Shown here piece by piece: positions 46,439 through 57,850 of a DNA stretch of 64,000 nucleotides. Both the position numbers and the translations under genes were made by a program. The DNA is taken from contig CM046299.1 of assembly GCA_025267735.1 (NCBI GenBank), positions 33,184,887 through 33,248,886 of the forward strand, read 5' to 3'. The notes under the pieces were generated by a model. The model was not told the origin of the DNA, made no database searches, and worked only from the letters and a program-made list of their open reading frames with translations. The first letter of the stretch is position 1, and each line of letters begins with the position of its first letter. Source of the stretch: Mactra quadrangularis (lineage: Eukaryota; Mollusca; Bivalvia; Venerida; Mactridae).

Positions 46439-49187
46439 GAGGAAAAAATACCAAAAGTATCAACATATTGGCAGACTTTAACTCCATATATATGCAAGCT
46501 GGTGCTCGAATGAAACGAAATCCCTGCTCGAGCCATACTAAGTCATCTGATCAACCAGACTGGTGGGATGACGAGTGTTCTTCCATGAAACACAGTAAAT
46601 ATAAGGCTCTAAGAAAATTTAGATCTTCTAACCAAAATATAGATATTGAACAGTATATGTCATTGAAAAAACAATTCAAATCATTGTGTTCAACCAAAAA
46701 GCTTGCACTTGAAAAACAAAGATGTACTGAGCTAGTAAATTGTGACCATAAATCGTTCTGGAAAAAACTCAAGTCTTTTACAAACGCTGAACCAAGTAAA
46801 CAATCAGTAGACAATTCTATAAGTGGAAGTGAGTGGTTCTCATATTTCCATGATCTATTCAATCGCGACATAGACGCTTTAGAACAATCAGGTACCTTTG
46901 ATAACATGACAAGGGAGACAAATCCCGATGACTTAAATTTACCAATATCAATGGAGGAAATTAGATCTAGTGTGATGTCTTTACATGATAACAAAGCGCC
47001 TGGTCCTGATGGCTTATGCATTGAGATGTACAAATGCACTATTGATATTATATTACCGTACTTACATTTATTATTTAATACAGTGTATGATCGTGGAACA
47101 TTTCCATCAGAATGGAGTGAAAGTATCATCGTACCTGTTCATAAAAAATCAACTAGGTCCGATCCCAATAATTTTAGGGCTTTATCCCTTATCAATTCAA
47201 TAAGTAAAATATTCACACATATACTTACAAGACGATTGACAGCGTGGTGTGAATCCAATAATCTTATAGATGAGTCTCAGGCTGAGTTTCGAGCACAATA
47301 CTCAACTACGGACAATATATTTACCTTGCAAGGTGTCTTACAGAAATACTTAAGTAAACGCAAAGGACGATGTTATGTTTTTTATATTGATTTTTTGAAA
47401 GCCTTTGATGGTTGTATACATAGTAAACTATGGTCATGTCTAACCCGAAATGGTATTAGGGGTAAATTTCTAAACATTTATGTATCTATGTACAGTCAGT
47501 TAAAATCTTGTGTCAAGGTAAATGGTAGTTTAACTCAATTCTTTCAATGTAACATCGGTACTCGACAAGGTTGTGTTAGCTCTCCCATAATATTTCCATT
47601 GTTCATCAACGACTTAGTGACTCATTTAAAACAACATTGTGGGTCTGGGATATTCATCAGTAATGATATTGACGAATTATATGCTTTAATGTTCGCTGAT
47701 GACGTATCAGGTGTGGCTGACACTGTATCGAAACTCCAGAGACAAATCAATTGTATAGATGAATTCTGTTCAGAAACTGGCATGAACTTAAACCCAAATA
47801 AATCAAAAATAATGGTGTTTAGAAATGGTGGTGTCATTAGGTCGTGTGAACAATGGAAATTTCGTGGTCAATATATAGAAGTTGTTCCACTGTATAGATA
47901 TCTCGGAGCTTATTTTACATCAACATTATCTTGGAGCAAAACGAAAGAGACATTAGCTAAACAAGCATCAAAAGCTGTTTGTAATATACTTAAATATCAG
48001 AGACAATTTGGTCACTTTTATGCTAAAGAAGCTTTAAAATTATTTGACACTATTGTTGTTCCTATACTATGTTATAGCTCGGAGATATGGGGATATCAAT
48101 ATTCAGAACACATTGAAAAAGTACAATATAAATTTTGTAAACGTATCTGTTGTCTAGGCCGAACTGTACCAAACTTTACCGCTCTCAGTGAATGTGGACG
48201 CTTACCTCTGATTATTGTTTACATGACTAGATGTATAAAATACTGGGCAAAACTAACAAATATGCCTAATAAAAGGTACCCTAAACAGACATATATCATG
48301 CTACGCTCGCTAGACAATGTTGGGAGAATAACCTGGGCAACCCATGTAAAGAACGTATTGTTTAAGTTTGGGTTTGGATACGCCTGGATTGCCAATGAAG
48401 TAGGTGATGTTGTTAGGTTTACGACAATGTTTAAGTCAAGGCTTAAAGACTGTTCATGGCAAAATTTAAGGGAGAGAATTGAAAATTCTCATAAAACTAT
48501 CTATTATAGAGAATTCAAAACTATGTTAAATGTTGAGAGGTATCTTTCTATAGACTTACCATACATATACAAAAAAGCATTATCTAACTTTAGATGCTCT
48601 GGACATTGTCTAAACATTGAAAAAGGAAGACATCAAAATATTGATGCAACATATAGATTTTGTACGTACTGTCTCAGAAATAATGTCTATGTGGTTAAAG
48701 ACGAATTGCACATGGTACTTGTGTGTCCTTTATACAAAGATTTAAGAGTAGAATTATTTCCATCGTCTTGGTTGTCTAAACATATATGCCCACAAACATT
48801 CTATTACATAATGTCTGACAGTAATGAAAACAACATTTACCGTCTTGCTAAATTTCTCTATAGAGCTTTCTTACTGAGACAGACTCAGTAAATATTGTTT
48901 ATCATGTATTAAATATAAAATGTTGATAACGTTTATTATTAATATACATTCATAATTACATTACAACACTATTAATGACAAAGATTGTACATTATTCTAT
49001 ATATAATTACTTTATAGAATTGCATTGTATGCACTATCACTATACATGTATGTTTAATGTTTTAATTTGTATTAATTATATTAAATATAATCACCCATGT
49101 AATGTATTGACAATGATTTGTATTTTGGGCCGGTGGCCTTGTAAAACAAAATAAACTATTGTATTGTATTGTATATTGTGGCGTGAG
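46439..49187 (+). pseudogene. LINE with long ORF (5'-truncated), + strand, inserted in another LINE
   Basis: An open frame of about 818 codons ends at 48891. Order: a linker (SDQPDWWDDECSSMKHSKYK), pre-RT (NKAPGPDGLCIEMYK), RT (FRALSLINSISKIF, FYIDFLKAFDGC, GTRQGCVSSPIIFPLF, LMFADDVSG), connection (GMNLNPNKSKIMVFRNGG, ILCYSSEIWGYQYSEHIEKV) and a C-terminal knuckle (FCTYCLRNN...DELHMVLVCPLY). The endonuclease is absent, so it is 5'-truncated. The 3' end has a GGGCCGGTGGCC hairpin, AATAAACT and a (TTGTA)3 tail near 49160-49180. An intact RT frame implies recent insertion. Clade (Nimb/I-like or L2-like) is not resolved. Confidence 0.92.
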
Positions 49188-50200
49188 TTAAGATAAGAAT
49201 GGAACCAATTCAATGCATCATTACTAAGATCAGTTTTAAGCTTTAAGTTTCATTAATAAAATGACATGATCAACTGTATCAAATGCCTTCTGTAGGTCTA
49301 AAATCAATAATATCAAACCAACCATATTATCCTTATCCAATTCAAATGTTATAAAATCTGTCAAATATATTAAACAAGTATCGGTGGAATAGCCCCTCCT
49401 GAAACCAGATTGCACACTATACATGAGATTTTTATTTATAAGATATTTATAAGATGTTCTTCCATTTGTTCATAAATGACTCTTTCTAAAAGCTTAAAAC
49501 ACATAAAATTGACACCGGGTGATAGTTTCCCCACTTCTGTTTTATTACTTTTTTGTATTAAAGGCATTTCTCTAGAAGATTTTAACTCACCTGGAAATAC
49601 ACCCTGAATAATAGATAAATTTACAATGTGTGCTGAGGGAGAAGCAATAATAGACATACCATCTCTAATAAATTTTCCAGAAATACCATCTAACCCAGTG
49701 GCCTTATTCCTGCTAAGCTGTTGTAAATATTAAAAAACTTTGTTTTCAGAAACAATTGAAAATGATTTTTTTCTGTTCTTACTCCCATGGCCGTATAAAA
49801 ATTTGATAAAAAATCCACCCATATTTGTTAATGCTTTAGGTAGATTTTCAACAGGAAGATTTGGAAGCAGAATGTCTACAAATATAGATTCTAAGTCATT
49901 ATTGTCCATATTTGTACACAAATTAAAAGAAATCTCATATCTTATGAACAAAGAAACTCCTCCATCATGGCGATTTCTATCATTTCTCTGAATGATATAA
50001 TTGTCTATGTGAAGTTCAAATCGTTGTCAAACCTGGTTTCAGTTATACAGATGACAGCAGATTTTCTTTAATTGTGATTAGAAAAATAAGAATGCTTAAG
50101 TTCTGATTCAACAAGGACAATATCGTATATCTTTATCTGTATTAAAATGTCGACCTTTCTCTACCATTAAATCATGGGAAGAACTTCTAAAGTTTACCTA
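49188..50200 (-). pseudogene. 5' half of the CR1-like LINE split by 46439-49187, minus strand
   Basis: Minus sense: degenerate endonuclease (CITETRFDN, IIQRNDRNRHDGGVSLFIRY, NDLESIFVDILLPN), a deletion, then NKATGLDG, then IVNLSIIQGVFPGELKSSRE, VQSGFRRGYSTDTCLIYLTD, LDLQKAFDTVDH and NDALNWFHSYLNS at the junction. Several stops and frameshifts. The GFRxGxSTDTCLI signature is shared with 52328-53830. Confidence 0.85.
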
Positions 50201-50209
50201 ACATTTTCG

Positions 50210-50790
50210 AAATTTATGAATATCTATCATGAATACATAAATACTCGGTTTGTATGTGATTTTAAATTGTCTGTAATATAAAAGTTTACTGTTTTTTCTC
50301 AAGAACGTGATCGTACCAAGATTGAGATAATTAACAGTAATGCCTTTGTTACAAATCATAGTTTGTATATCGTCACACTAACTAGAGTTCATTTCATTAC
50401 GAAGTTTATATTCTTCGTGTTGGTCAGTGTAATTCTGACTAAACAAATTTGCAAAACGATCAAACCATTCATTAGCAGAAAACTTTGCTTTTACCTATAC
50501 TGTGCATTCGAAATATCTGCACAATATGTAGACAACATCATGATATAGAATAAAAAATATATTAATTCATGACGAGTTTCTAAATGGCATCCTATTAACG
50601 TCATAATCAATGTTTTACAATTTCAGTAGCACCGCCCTATTAGCACTGTCAGTACTTTGATTAATAATACTCGACACACATTCATTTGCTTTTATCCCTG
50701 AAATATTTAATGCTTGAATATAAACGTTCATTACTTCATTTATAAAGTTTTATAACGCTTACGAAAACACAACCGATCCAACCTGGTGCA
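50210..50790. other. Intergenic DNA without recognised features
   Basis: AT-rich, no supported feature. Confidence 0.4.
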
Positions 50791-50792
50791 AG

Positions 50793-51085
50793 CCGCCCGG
50801 CTAGCTCAGTTGGTTGCACGCAAGTCAACTGATCGAGGGATCGAGGGTTCGATTCCCGGGCGGGGCATACTTTCGTGGAGCTTGGTCATGAAATAATTTC
50901 TACGGCCATTCTCCCTCCTACCAATGATTTTTGATTGTATAGGGCAGCTGTCAGTCACTGACGAAAGTATGCGCTTAGTAGTTGGTTAACAGCTAAATCC
51001 GGAGATTTAGCCTTTCCAGGAGGAGTGAGTAGATTGACTGACCGCCATTATATGACCTATATAATGTGTTGCTACAGCGTTTAAC
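50793..51085 (+). repeat. tRNA-derived SINE, well preserved (same family as 6720-6990)
   Basis: Head 50793-50868 has box A (TAGCTCAGTTGGTTG) and box B (GGTTCGATTCCC). The body holds ACGGCCATTCTCC, CAGTCACTGACGAAAGTATG, GGTTAACAGCTAAATCC and TGTGTTGCTACAGC. A tRNA-like extra loop and the body make it a SINE, not a tRNA gene. Confidence 0.9.
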
Positions 51086-51274
51086 CAAACACACAAACAA
51101 ACATGTTGAACTCGGGGAAACGCTGATTTAGGTTCAAGTAGCCCTTTTTCTTTTTTCCAAGCAGGGATTTCCCTACTTTCCAGTACGTCATTTTGTACTT
51201 GTCCAATAAAATAAGATTATAATAATAGACAAGTGTACCCCTAAGTAAGCTTTAAAACAGCTCCGCCGAAAAAG

Positions 51275-51848
51275 CTGTATGAGAACCCAATGAAATCAAT
51301 GTATGAAGACAGCAGTAACGGCAGTACAACAGTAAAGCCTTACAGTTAGAATTTTCAGCAGTACAGCAGTAAAGTCTTACTGTTAGATTGCCTTTTCTGC
51401 TATACAACAGTAAACCTTTACTGTGAGAATTTTCGACAGTACAGCAGACTGTTGTATTATTCTAGCAAATTATTCTTAATTTTGCCCCCTTAGAATTCCC
51501 ATATTATAGGGTTTTGTATTATATTGAACGTACGGATCATCATACAAATCAACTTTGATAATAATATTTTAATTATATTAGAAGAGTGTTAATGCTCATA
51601 TCTGTTCACAGCGTTGTTGCCGACATCACCTTCCCATAATAGTGTGTAAAATGATAATGAATTATTGATAGTGAAGGTAAAACATGAAATCACACATTTT
51701 ACTGACAATACACAGGCAGACATAGGAGGTTTGTGAGTTGACTGAGAAGTTGAATGTTTGAATTCTCTAAGGTCCAAATTAAAAGTACAGATAGACCCAA
51801 TCTATGATGTCAATATTTGCAGGGGATATGTTAAAAATCAATACTATT
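51275..51848 (+). mobile_element. Left arm of a large inverted repeat (foldback-like)
   Basis: The outer part (51300-51450) consists of short repeats of the type CAGTACAGCAGTAAAG...TTAGAATTTTC. The inner part (51480-51848) matches the complement of 55190-55330 and 55765-55940 over its length. Confidence 0.85.
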
Positions 51849-51903
51849 ATACATGTATATGAAAATAAAGAAATAGTGTGTTTGTTATAATTGGTTTTAA
51901 CGT

Positions 51904-52113
51904 CATATTCAAGACACATTAAGGTTATATAAACGACGGCCAGCTCTTCCTACTATAGGTTTCCTGGACACCTTTTTATCACCAGTACTAACTTACCCTA
52001 CCGCGAGACCGACAACTCATGTATAGGCTATAATCTCGTACCGTGACCGGGCTCAAACCCGTGATCTCTGGATTAAAAGTCAGACATGCTAACCAATACG
52101 CCACGGCCGCGGC
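51904..52113 (-). repeat. tRNA-derived SINE, minus strand (family of 26425)
   Basis: Same blocks as 26425-26633: GACGGCCAGCTCTTCCT, TTTCCTGGACACC, CCAGTACTAACTTACCCT, ACCGGGCTCAAACCCG (box B on minus) and GACATGCTAACCAATACGCC (box A on minus). Confidence 0.85.
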
Positions 52114-52327
52114 TAAATAAGAAATAGAATGAAGGAACACATTTAGTATTCCAAGTACTAATATATATAATATAATCTTCATGTTGGGTTTATATTCTTG
52201 TTTTTTTTATGGCCTACATGATCACAAGTTACTGCAGGTTCTTGTGACACCATGACCATGAAATATGCCACGAAATACCAATTTTCAAAAAGCTGAATAA
52301 ACAAGCTTTCAATTGGTATATTATCAT

Positions 52328-53830
52328 ATGTAATGACCTTGAAGCTGTATGGGTTGACATTTTTCTTCCGAAGTCCAAACCTATTCTTTGTGGAGCTGTA
52401 TACAGACCCCCAACTCAACATAACTTTTATTCTTTACTTAATGATGTTTGCTCTAGAAGCAGTGACTTTTTATCACATGAGACTCTATTACTTGGTGATT
52501 TTAATACAGATGTTACCGGTAAACATACACTTCCTATTTTACAAAATTTTAAATCTTTTATCCAAAAGTTTCATTTTAGTCAGCTTATATGTAACCCAAC
52601 TAGAATTAGTGCTACATCTTCTACAACCATTGATTTGGTACTTGTATCTGAGAAAGATAAGATTTTACAGTCTGGTGGAATACATACATCTTTCAGTGAT
52701 CATTGTTTAATATTTTGCACCAGGAAAAATTGTAAAAGTTTTTTTGGTTGTCACAATCATGTTAAATACAGATCCACTAAAAGATATAATAAAGAAGATT
52801 TTCAAAAACATCTTTTAAACACAGATTGGAGCCAAGTATTATTAAGTGATGATGTAAACATTGGCTGGAATTGTTTTAAAACTTTATTTTTATCAGTTTT
52901 GGATAGCATTGCTCCTGTCAGACACATAAGGCTCAAACAAAGATCAGAACCATGGATAGACGGTGAAATTCTTCAAACTATTGAAGACAGAAATAAAGCT
53001 TTTAAATTGTATGTAAGAGAAAAAACTGATGAGAATTTTGATGCTTTTAAGTTGCTAAGAAATAAAGTTCAATATCTTGTACACAATGCTAAAACTAATT
53101 ATTTTTCAAGCGTTATTGAAGAAAATAAAAATTATTCTAAATCTTTGTGGCAGTGTTTAAAAACACTTGGCTTACCCTCAAAGAAAAACAATAATGTATC
53201 TTCTTGTAATATAGCATTATCTGTTGATGGAGAGGTGTGTTTTGAGAAGTCCACTATAGCTAAGACTTTTAATGATTTTTTCACCACTATTGCATGTAAG
53301 CTTGTAGATAAACTTCCCAACAGTGTTGGTCAATATGGCGAAAGTTTTGTGACTAACTTTTATTCTAAACTCGGTGTCTGATCAAACAGTTTTGCTTTCT
53401 CTCTAATGTCTGAGGCTAAAGTGTTAAAATATATCAACAGTTTAAGCCCAAATAAAGCCACTGGCCTTGACGGGCTACCTTCTCGTTTTATCAGGGATGG
53501 GGCTCCCATTATTGTTGGCCCCCTGACACATATTATAAATTTGTCTCTTATACAAGGGAGAGTACCTGAAGAATTGAAAAATGCAAGAGTAGTTCCCCTT
53601 TTTAAGAAGAACAACCGTCTATCTGTTGGTAACTACAGACCGGTGTCTACTTTAAATATTTTTTCGAAAATTCTTGAAAAAGTTGTTTATGATCAAATTG
53701 ATTCTTATCTCAAGGAGAAACTTTTAATTTACAATTTTCAGTCAGGTTTTAGGGGTGGTTTCTCCACCGATACATGTCTAATTCGTTTAATAGATTACAT
53801 CCGTCTTGAAAATGACAAAGGAAAAGTTGT
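52328..53830 (+). pseudogene. CR1-like LINE fragment, truncated inside the RT
   Basis: + strand: second half of the endonuclease (EAVWVDIFLPKSKPILCGAV, YRPP, LLLGDFNTDV, TTIDLVLVS, FSDHCLIF), linker (PWIDGEILQTIEDRNKAF), then a single in-frame TGA at 53379-53381, then RT start ([60 protein letters not shown]). It breaks off at ENDKGKV, where the microsatellite begins, before any catalytic aspartate box. Apart from the TGA the frame is open for about 1.5 kb. Confidence 0.9.
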
Positions 53831-54489
<659 letters not shown>

Positions 54490-55185
54490 CACTGTCGTGT
54501 AGCTGTGTACGGTGCAGTCAACCAAGATGGCGGACCGAACGCTGGTGAAAAGGTAAACATATTTTATATTCTCGATTTTTTCTAACTTAATCCACGTGTA
54601 TTTCTGTATAATCAGTTGTATTCAACCAGGCATAGATTCCGATGCATAATGCACAACCTGTTTCCGCTTGATATCCACCCAAGAGCTTATAAATGAATCA
54701 CAAAGTTGGTCGATCTATGATTTTGAAATTTGAAGCGAGAAAAAAATCTGTTAAGTCTGATTCTGACTTTTTTTGAGCTCTTAGATTCAAATCAATTGAC
54801 AGAGTAGCGTAAAATGATCGACCAAGTTACTCTGTCCCCTTACTTTGGAGGAATAACCTCTCCCTTCCACAAAAACGTTCGTTTTATGAGTGTACACATT
54901 CTGGTTATACAAATCGGGTCGAATGAGCGAAAAGGAACTCATTATCATTGAACTATTTAAAAGATCGTTCATGAAAGTTGGCACTGAAAATAAAAATTGA
55001 GACAACACCGTACACCAAAATTGTACAGAAGGACTCCACCGTACAGTTTTTTGAGACTGCATCGTTCAAAAATGTGCGTTTTGACTACACCATACACCGG
55101 CGACTGCACTCACTTTGTGTACACTCATAAAACGAACGTTTTTGTGGAAGGGAGAGGTTATTCCGTACACAGCTACACGACAGTG
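54490..55185. mobile_element. 696-bp TIR element with CACTG ends
   Basis: Perfect 23-bp inverted repeats (54490-54512, 55163-55185; starting CACTGTCGTGTAGCT) with ATCTA on both sides (54485-54489, 55186-55190). A second perfect inverted repeat of 48 bp lies inside (54850-54897 against 55117-55164). CACTG ends suggest a CACTA/Chapaev-type element, though a 5-bp duplication is unusual and its left copy falls in an (ATCT)n run. No transposase. Confidence 0.85.
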
Positions 55186-55189
55186 ATCT

Positions 55190-56262
55190 AATAGTATTGA
55201 TTTTTTTAACATATCCGTTGTAAATACATGTATTGACATCATAGATTTGGTCTATCTGTACTTTTAATTTGGACCTTAGAGAATTCAAACATTCAACTTT
55301 TCAGTCAGCTCACAAACCTTCTATGTCTGCTGTGGCGTAGCGGTATGCTATGGATTGTTACGTTGCCACACTGATGTGTGAATCATGTGTTTGGTACACA
55401 AACACCAACATAAATACTTGGGATATAGTTTTAACAACACAAGTTTGTATATGACGTTTTATAATGGTCCGTCGTCGTTACTGTTTACAAACATACTTAG
55501 TAAAGTTCTAAATCTAATATCATAACTTAAATGTCCAGATTCAAAGCAATGATCCTAACTAATATGTTCGAGCCGCTAACAGCGCTCGAACAACTTAATG
55601 ATTATTTATCCTTAACTACATGTTTCTAGACTGAGTTTCAAAAGCTAACTGACAAGCAACGATATCAACTCACAACTTGACCATCTGTCAAATGTATGTA
55701 TGTACTCTAGATATGTCTATATGATTAATAAGACTTGTTTATGATCGCCCATTATGCGACACTGCCTGTGTATTGTCAGTAAAATGTGTGATTTTATGTT
55801 TTTACTTTCACTCTCATTACATAATTCATTATCATTTTATGTACTATCATAGGAAGGTGATGTCGGCAAAAGTCGATTTGTATGATGATCCGTACGTTCA
55901 ATATAATACAAACCCTATAATATGGGAATTCTAAGAGGCAAAATTAAGGATTATTTGCTAGAATAATACAACAGTCTGCTGTACCGTCGAAAATTATAAC
56001 AGTAAGGATTTACTGCTGTACTGCCGAAAATTCTAACAGTAACCTTTACTGCTGTACTGCCGAAAATTATAACAGTAAGGATTTACTGCTGTACTGCCGA
56101 AAATTCTAACAGTAAGGCTTTACTGCTGTACTGCTGTAATGCCGAAAATTCTAACAGTAAGGCTTTACTGCTGTACTGCCGAAAATGTTAACAGTACGGT
56201 TTTACTGCTGTACTGCTGTACCGCCGTTACTGTTGTCTTCACATACATTGAAATCACACTAT
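55190..56262 (-). mobile_element. Right arm of the large inverted repeat
   Basis: Inverted match to 51275-51848, expanded outside by about six copies of a ~38-bp unit (TTTACTGCTGTACTGCCGAA ... TAACAGTAAGG) at 55980-56230. An interruption at about 55332-55766 has no counterpart in the left arm. Confidence 0.85.
55332..55766 (+). mobile_element. ~435-bp insertion in the right arm
   Basis: Bounded by comparison with the left arm, where GTCTGC and CTGTGTATTG are adjacent. It starts TGTGGCGTAGCGGTATGC, which fits a tRNA box A (TRGCNNAGYNGG), but no box B is seen; it ends GCGACACTGC. SINE or short TIR element, unresolved. Confidence 0.45.
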
Positions 56263-56269
56263 GATGTAT

Positions 56270-56775
56270 TATATCAAAACGCTTCATAGTCAGTGAGTAT
56301 TAGCGCTATAGGTTCAAGGATAAATTGTAATCTTACTAACTTAACCTTGTTGTATGTATCATATTTGTTTTATTATAAATTATGTCAGATAAGTATTGAT
56401 TGGTTTTACTGTTGCAATGATAGTATGATGGGTATATAAGATATATGTACCATTAGTCGATTCTTGTATCAGTGTGGGAGTTGTAAGTTAAGAGACAGCG
56501 GACACATCGAAAGAGGGGATTGCTTGTTTCGAAAATAAATAATACCAATGAAAATATTGTATTCGTGATAATTTCAAATTGTTGTGTTTCCTCATAACAT
56601 TTATCATGTATTTGATAGTATTTATACCAATTATTATTGCCAATGGTTGGATGACAGGGGCTTATAACGAATACGATGGAAATGGTTTGTATATTTGTTA
56701 CCTTCTTCTCTAATTTCTGTGTTTAAATTGAGATTCTGTCCAAAACCTTGGTTAATGCTATTTCTCATTATTTTA
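56270..56775. other. Intergenic DNA without recognised features
   Basis: No repeat or coding signal recognised. Confidence 0.4.
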
Positions 56776-57484
56776 TGTATACACTTAACAAAAGTTCTAA
56801 CCGATCACTTTTCAAATTTTGATTATTTTATAACGGGCCAATGGATCCTAACTAAATTTTGCAAAGGGTGTGATTTACACAATTTGGCACGAAATTTTCG
56901 TGCAGAGCGTGGTGAGTATTAAATTTTACTTTGCATAAATCTCTGTTAACTTTATAAGTAAAAAAATTTAAAACATTGCACGAATGTCGATGCAGGATTG
57001 TGACGTTGCCAATGAAATGTTGAAGGCTGGAGCCTCTATCAGACAGTTGAGTAGCTGTTCATGGAAATATCTTTAAAAAATATCGATAAAGTACTGTTAA
57101 AATACAAAAATGCCATAATTTTATTATTCTCAATGTGTTCATTCCTATTTCAAATAGCATGACACTTTAATCTGGCCTTTTCGACGATCGGGATTTTGGA
57201 CGAAGTATCAAGGGACCGGAAACGTTTCTGACTGACGCCGAAGACCAAGAAGAAAGGTTTCAACTCACCGACAGGATCGACATTCGTGCAATGTTTTATG
57301 TTTTTCACGTATAAAATTAACAAAGATTTATGCAACGGACCGTATCTAATTATTTTCTTTCCACAAATCGGTAGAAAATGACACAAAAATCTCCTCTGCA
57401 AAATTTAATAAGGATCCATTGGCCCGTAATAAAATGATCAAAATTTGAAAAGTGATCGGTTAGAACTTTTGTTAAGTGTATACA
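56776..57484. repeat. Inverted pair of ~91-bp repeats with a ~525-bp spacer
   Basis: 56776-56866 matches the complement of 57393-57484 with few differences (blocks TGTATACACTTAACAAAAG, GATCACTTTTCAAATTTTGA, GGGCCAATGGATCC). Confidence 0.9.
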
Positions 57485-57582
57485 GGCAATTTGTAAGTTT
57501 AGGCAATTTTTTAAATTACAAAAATTCCCAGGCATTTCACAAAATGTCTAAAAAATTACCTCAATATTTAACAAATTGCCTG
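57483..57582. mobile_element. 100-bp MITE-like element with CAGGCAATTTGT ends
   Basis: CAGGCAATTTGT (57483-57494) and its complement (57571-57582), with an inner AATT-rich imperfect palindrome. Confidence 0.65.
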
Positions 57583-57599
57583 AATGTTAGTTTTGGTCA

Positions 57600-57850
57600 T
57601 GAGACTTAGAGATCCAATGTCTCTCAATTTACAATGTATTTAGTTCTTAAATAAGATCATTCAATCTTTTGTTTACATTAAATAAATACCTATATTTATT
57701 TTGATAATTTTTAGCAGCCAATGTCATAGGAAGCCAATGACACCATAATTATCAAATGAGAAGGTGAACATGAGAACTTTCACATAATTCACGAATATTA
57801 CTCGAAATATCTAATAATCCCAAAATATTCCTTGTGTTATTTTTTCAATA
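57600..57850. other. Spacer
   Basis: Nothing recognised. Confidence 0.4.

Noticed and set aside
50793..50868. tRNA gene
   Set aside because: Good A and B boxes, but the acceptor stem does not close well and a SINE body shared with 6720-6990 follows.
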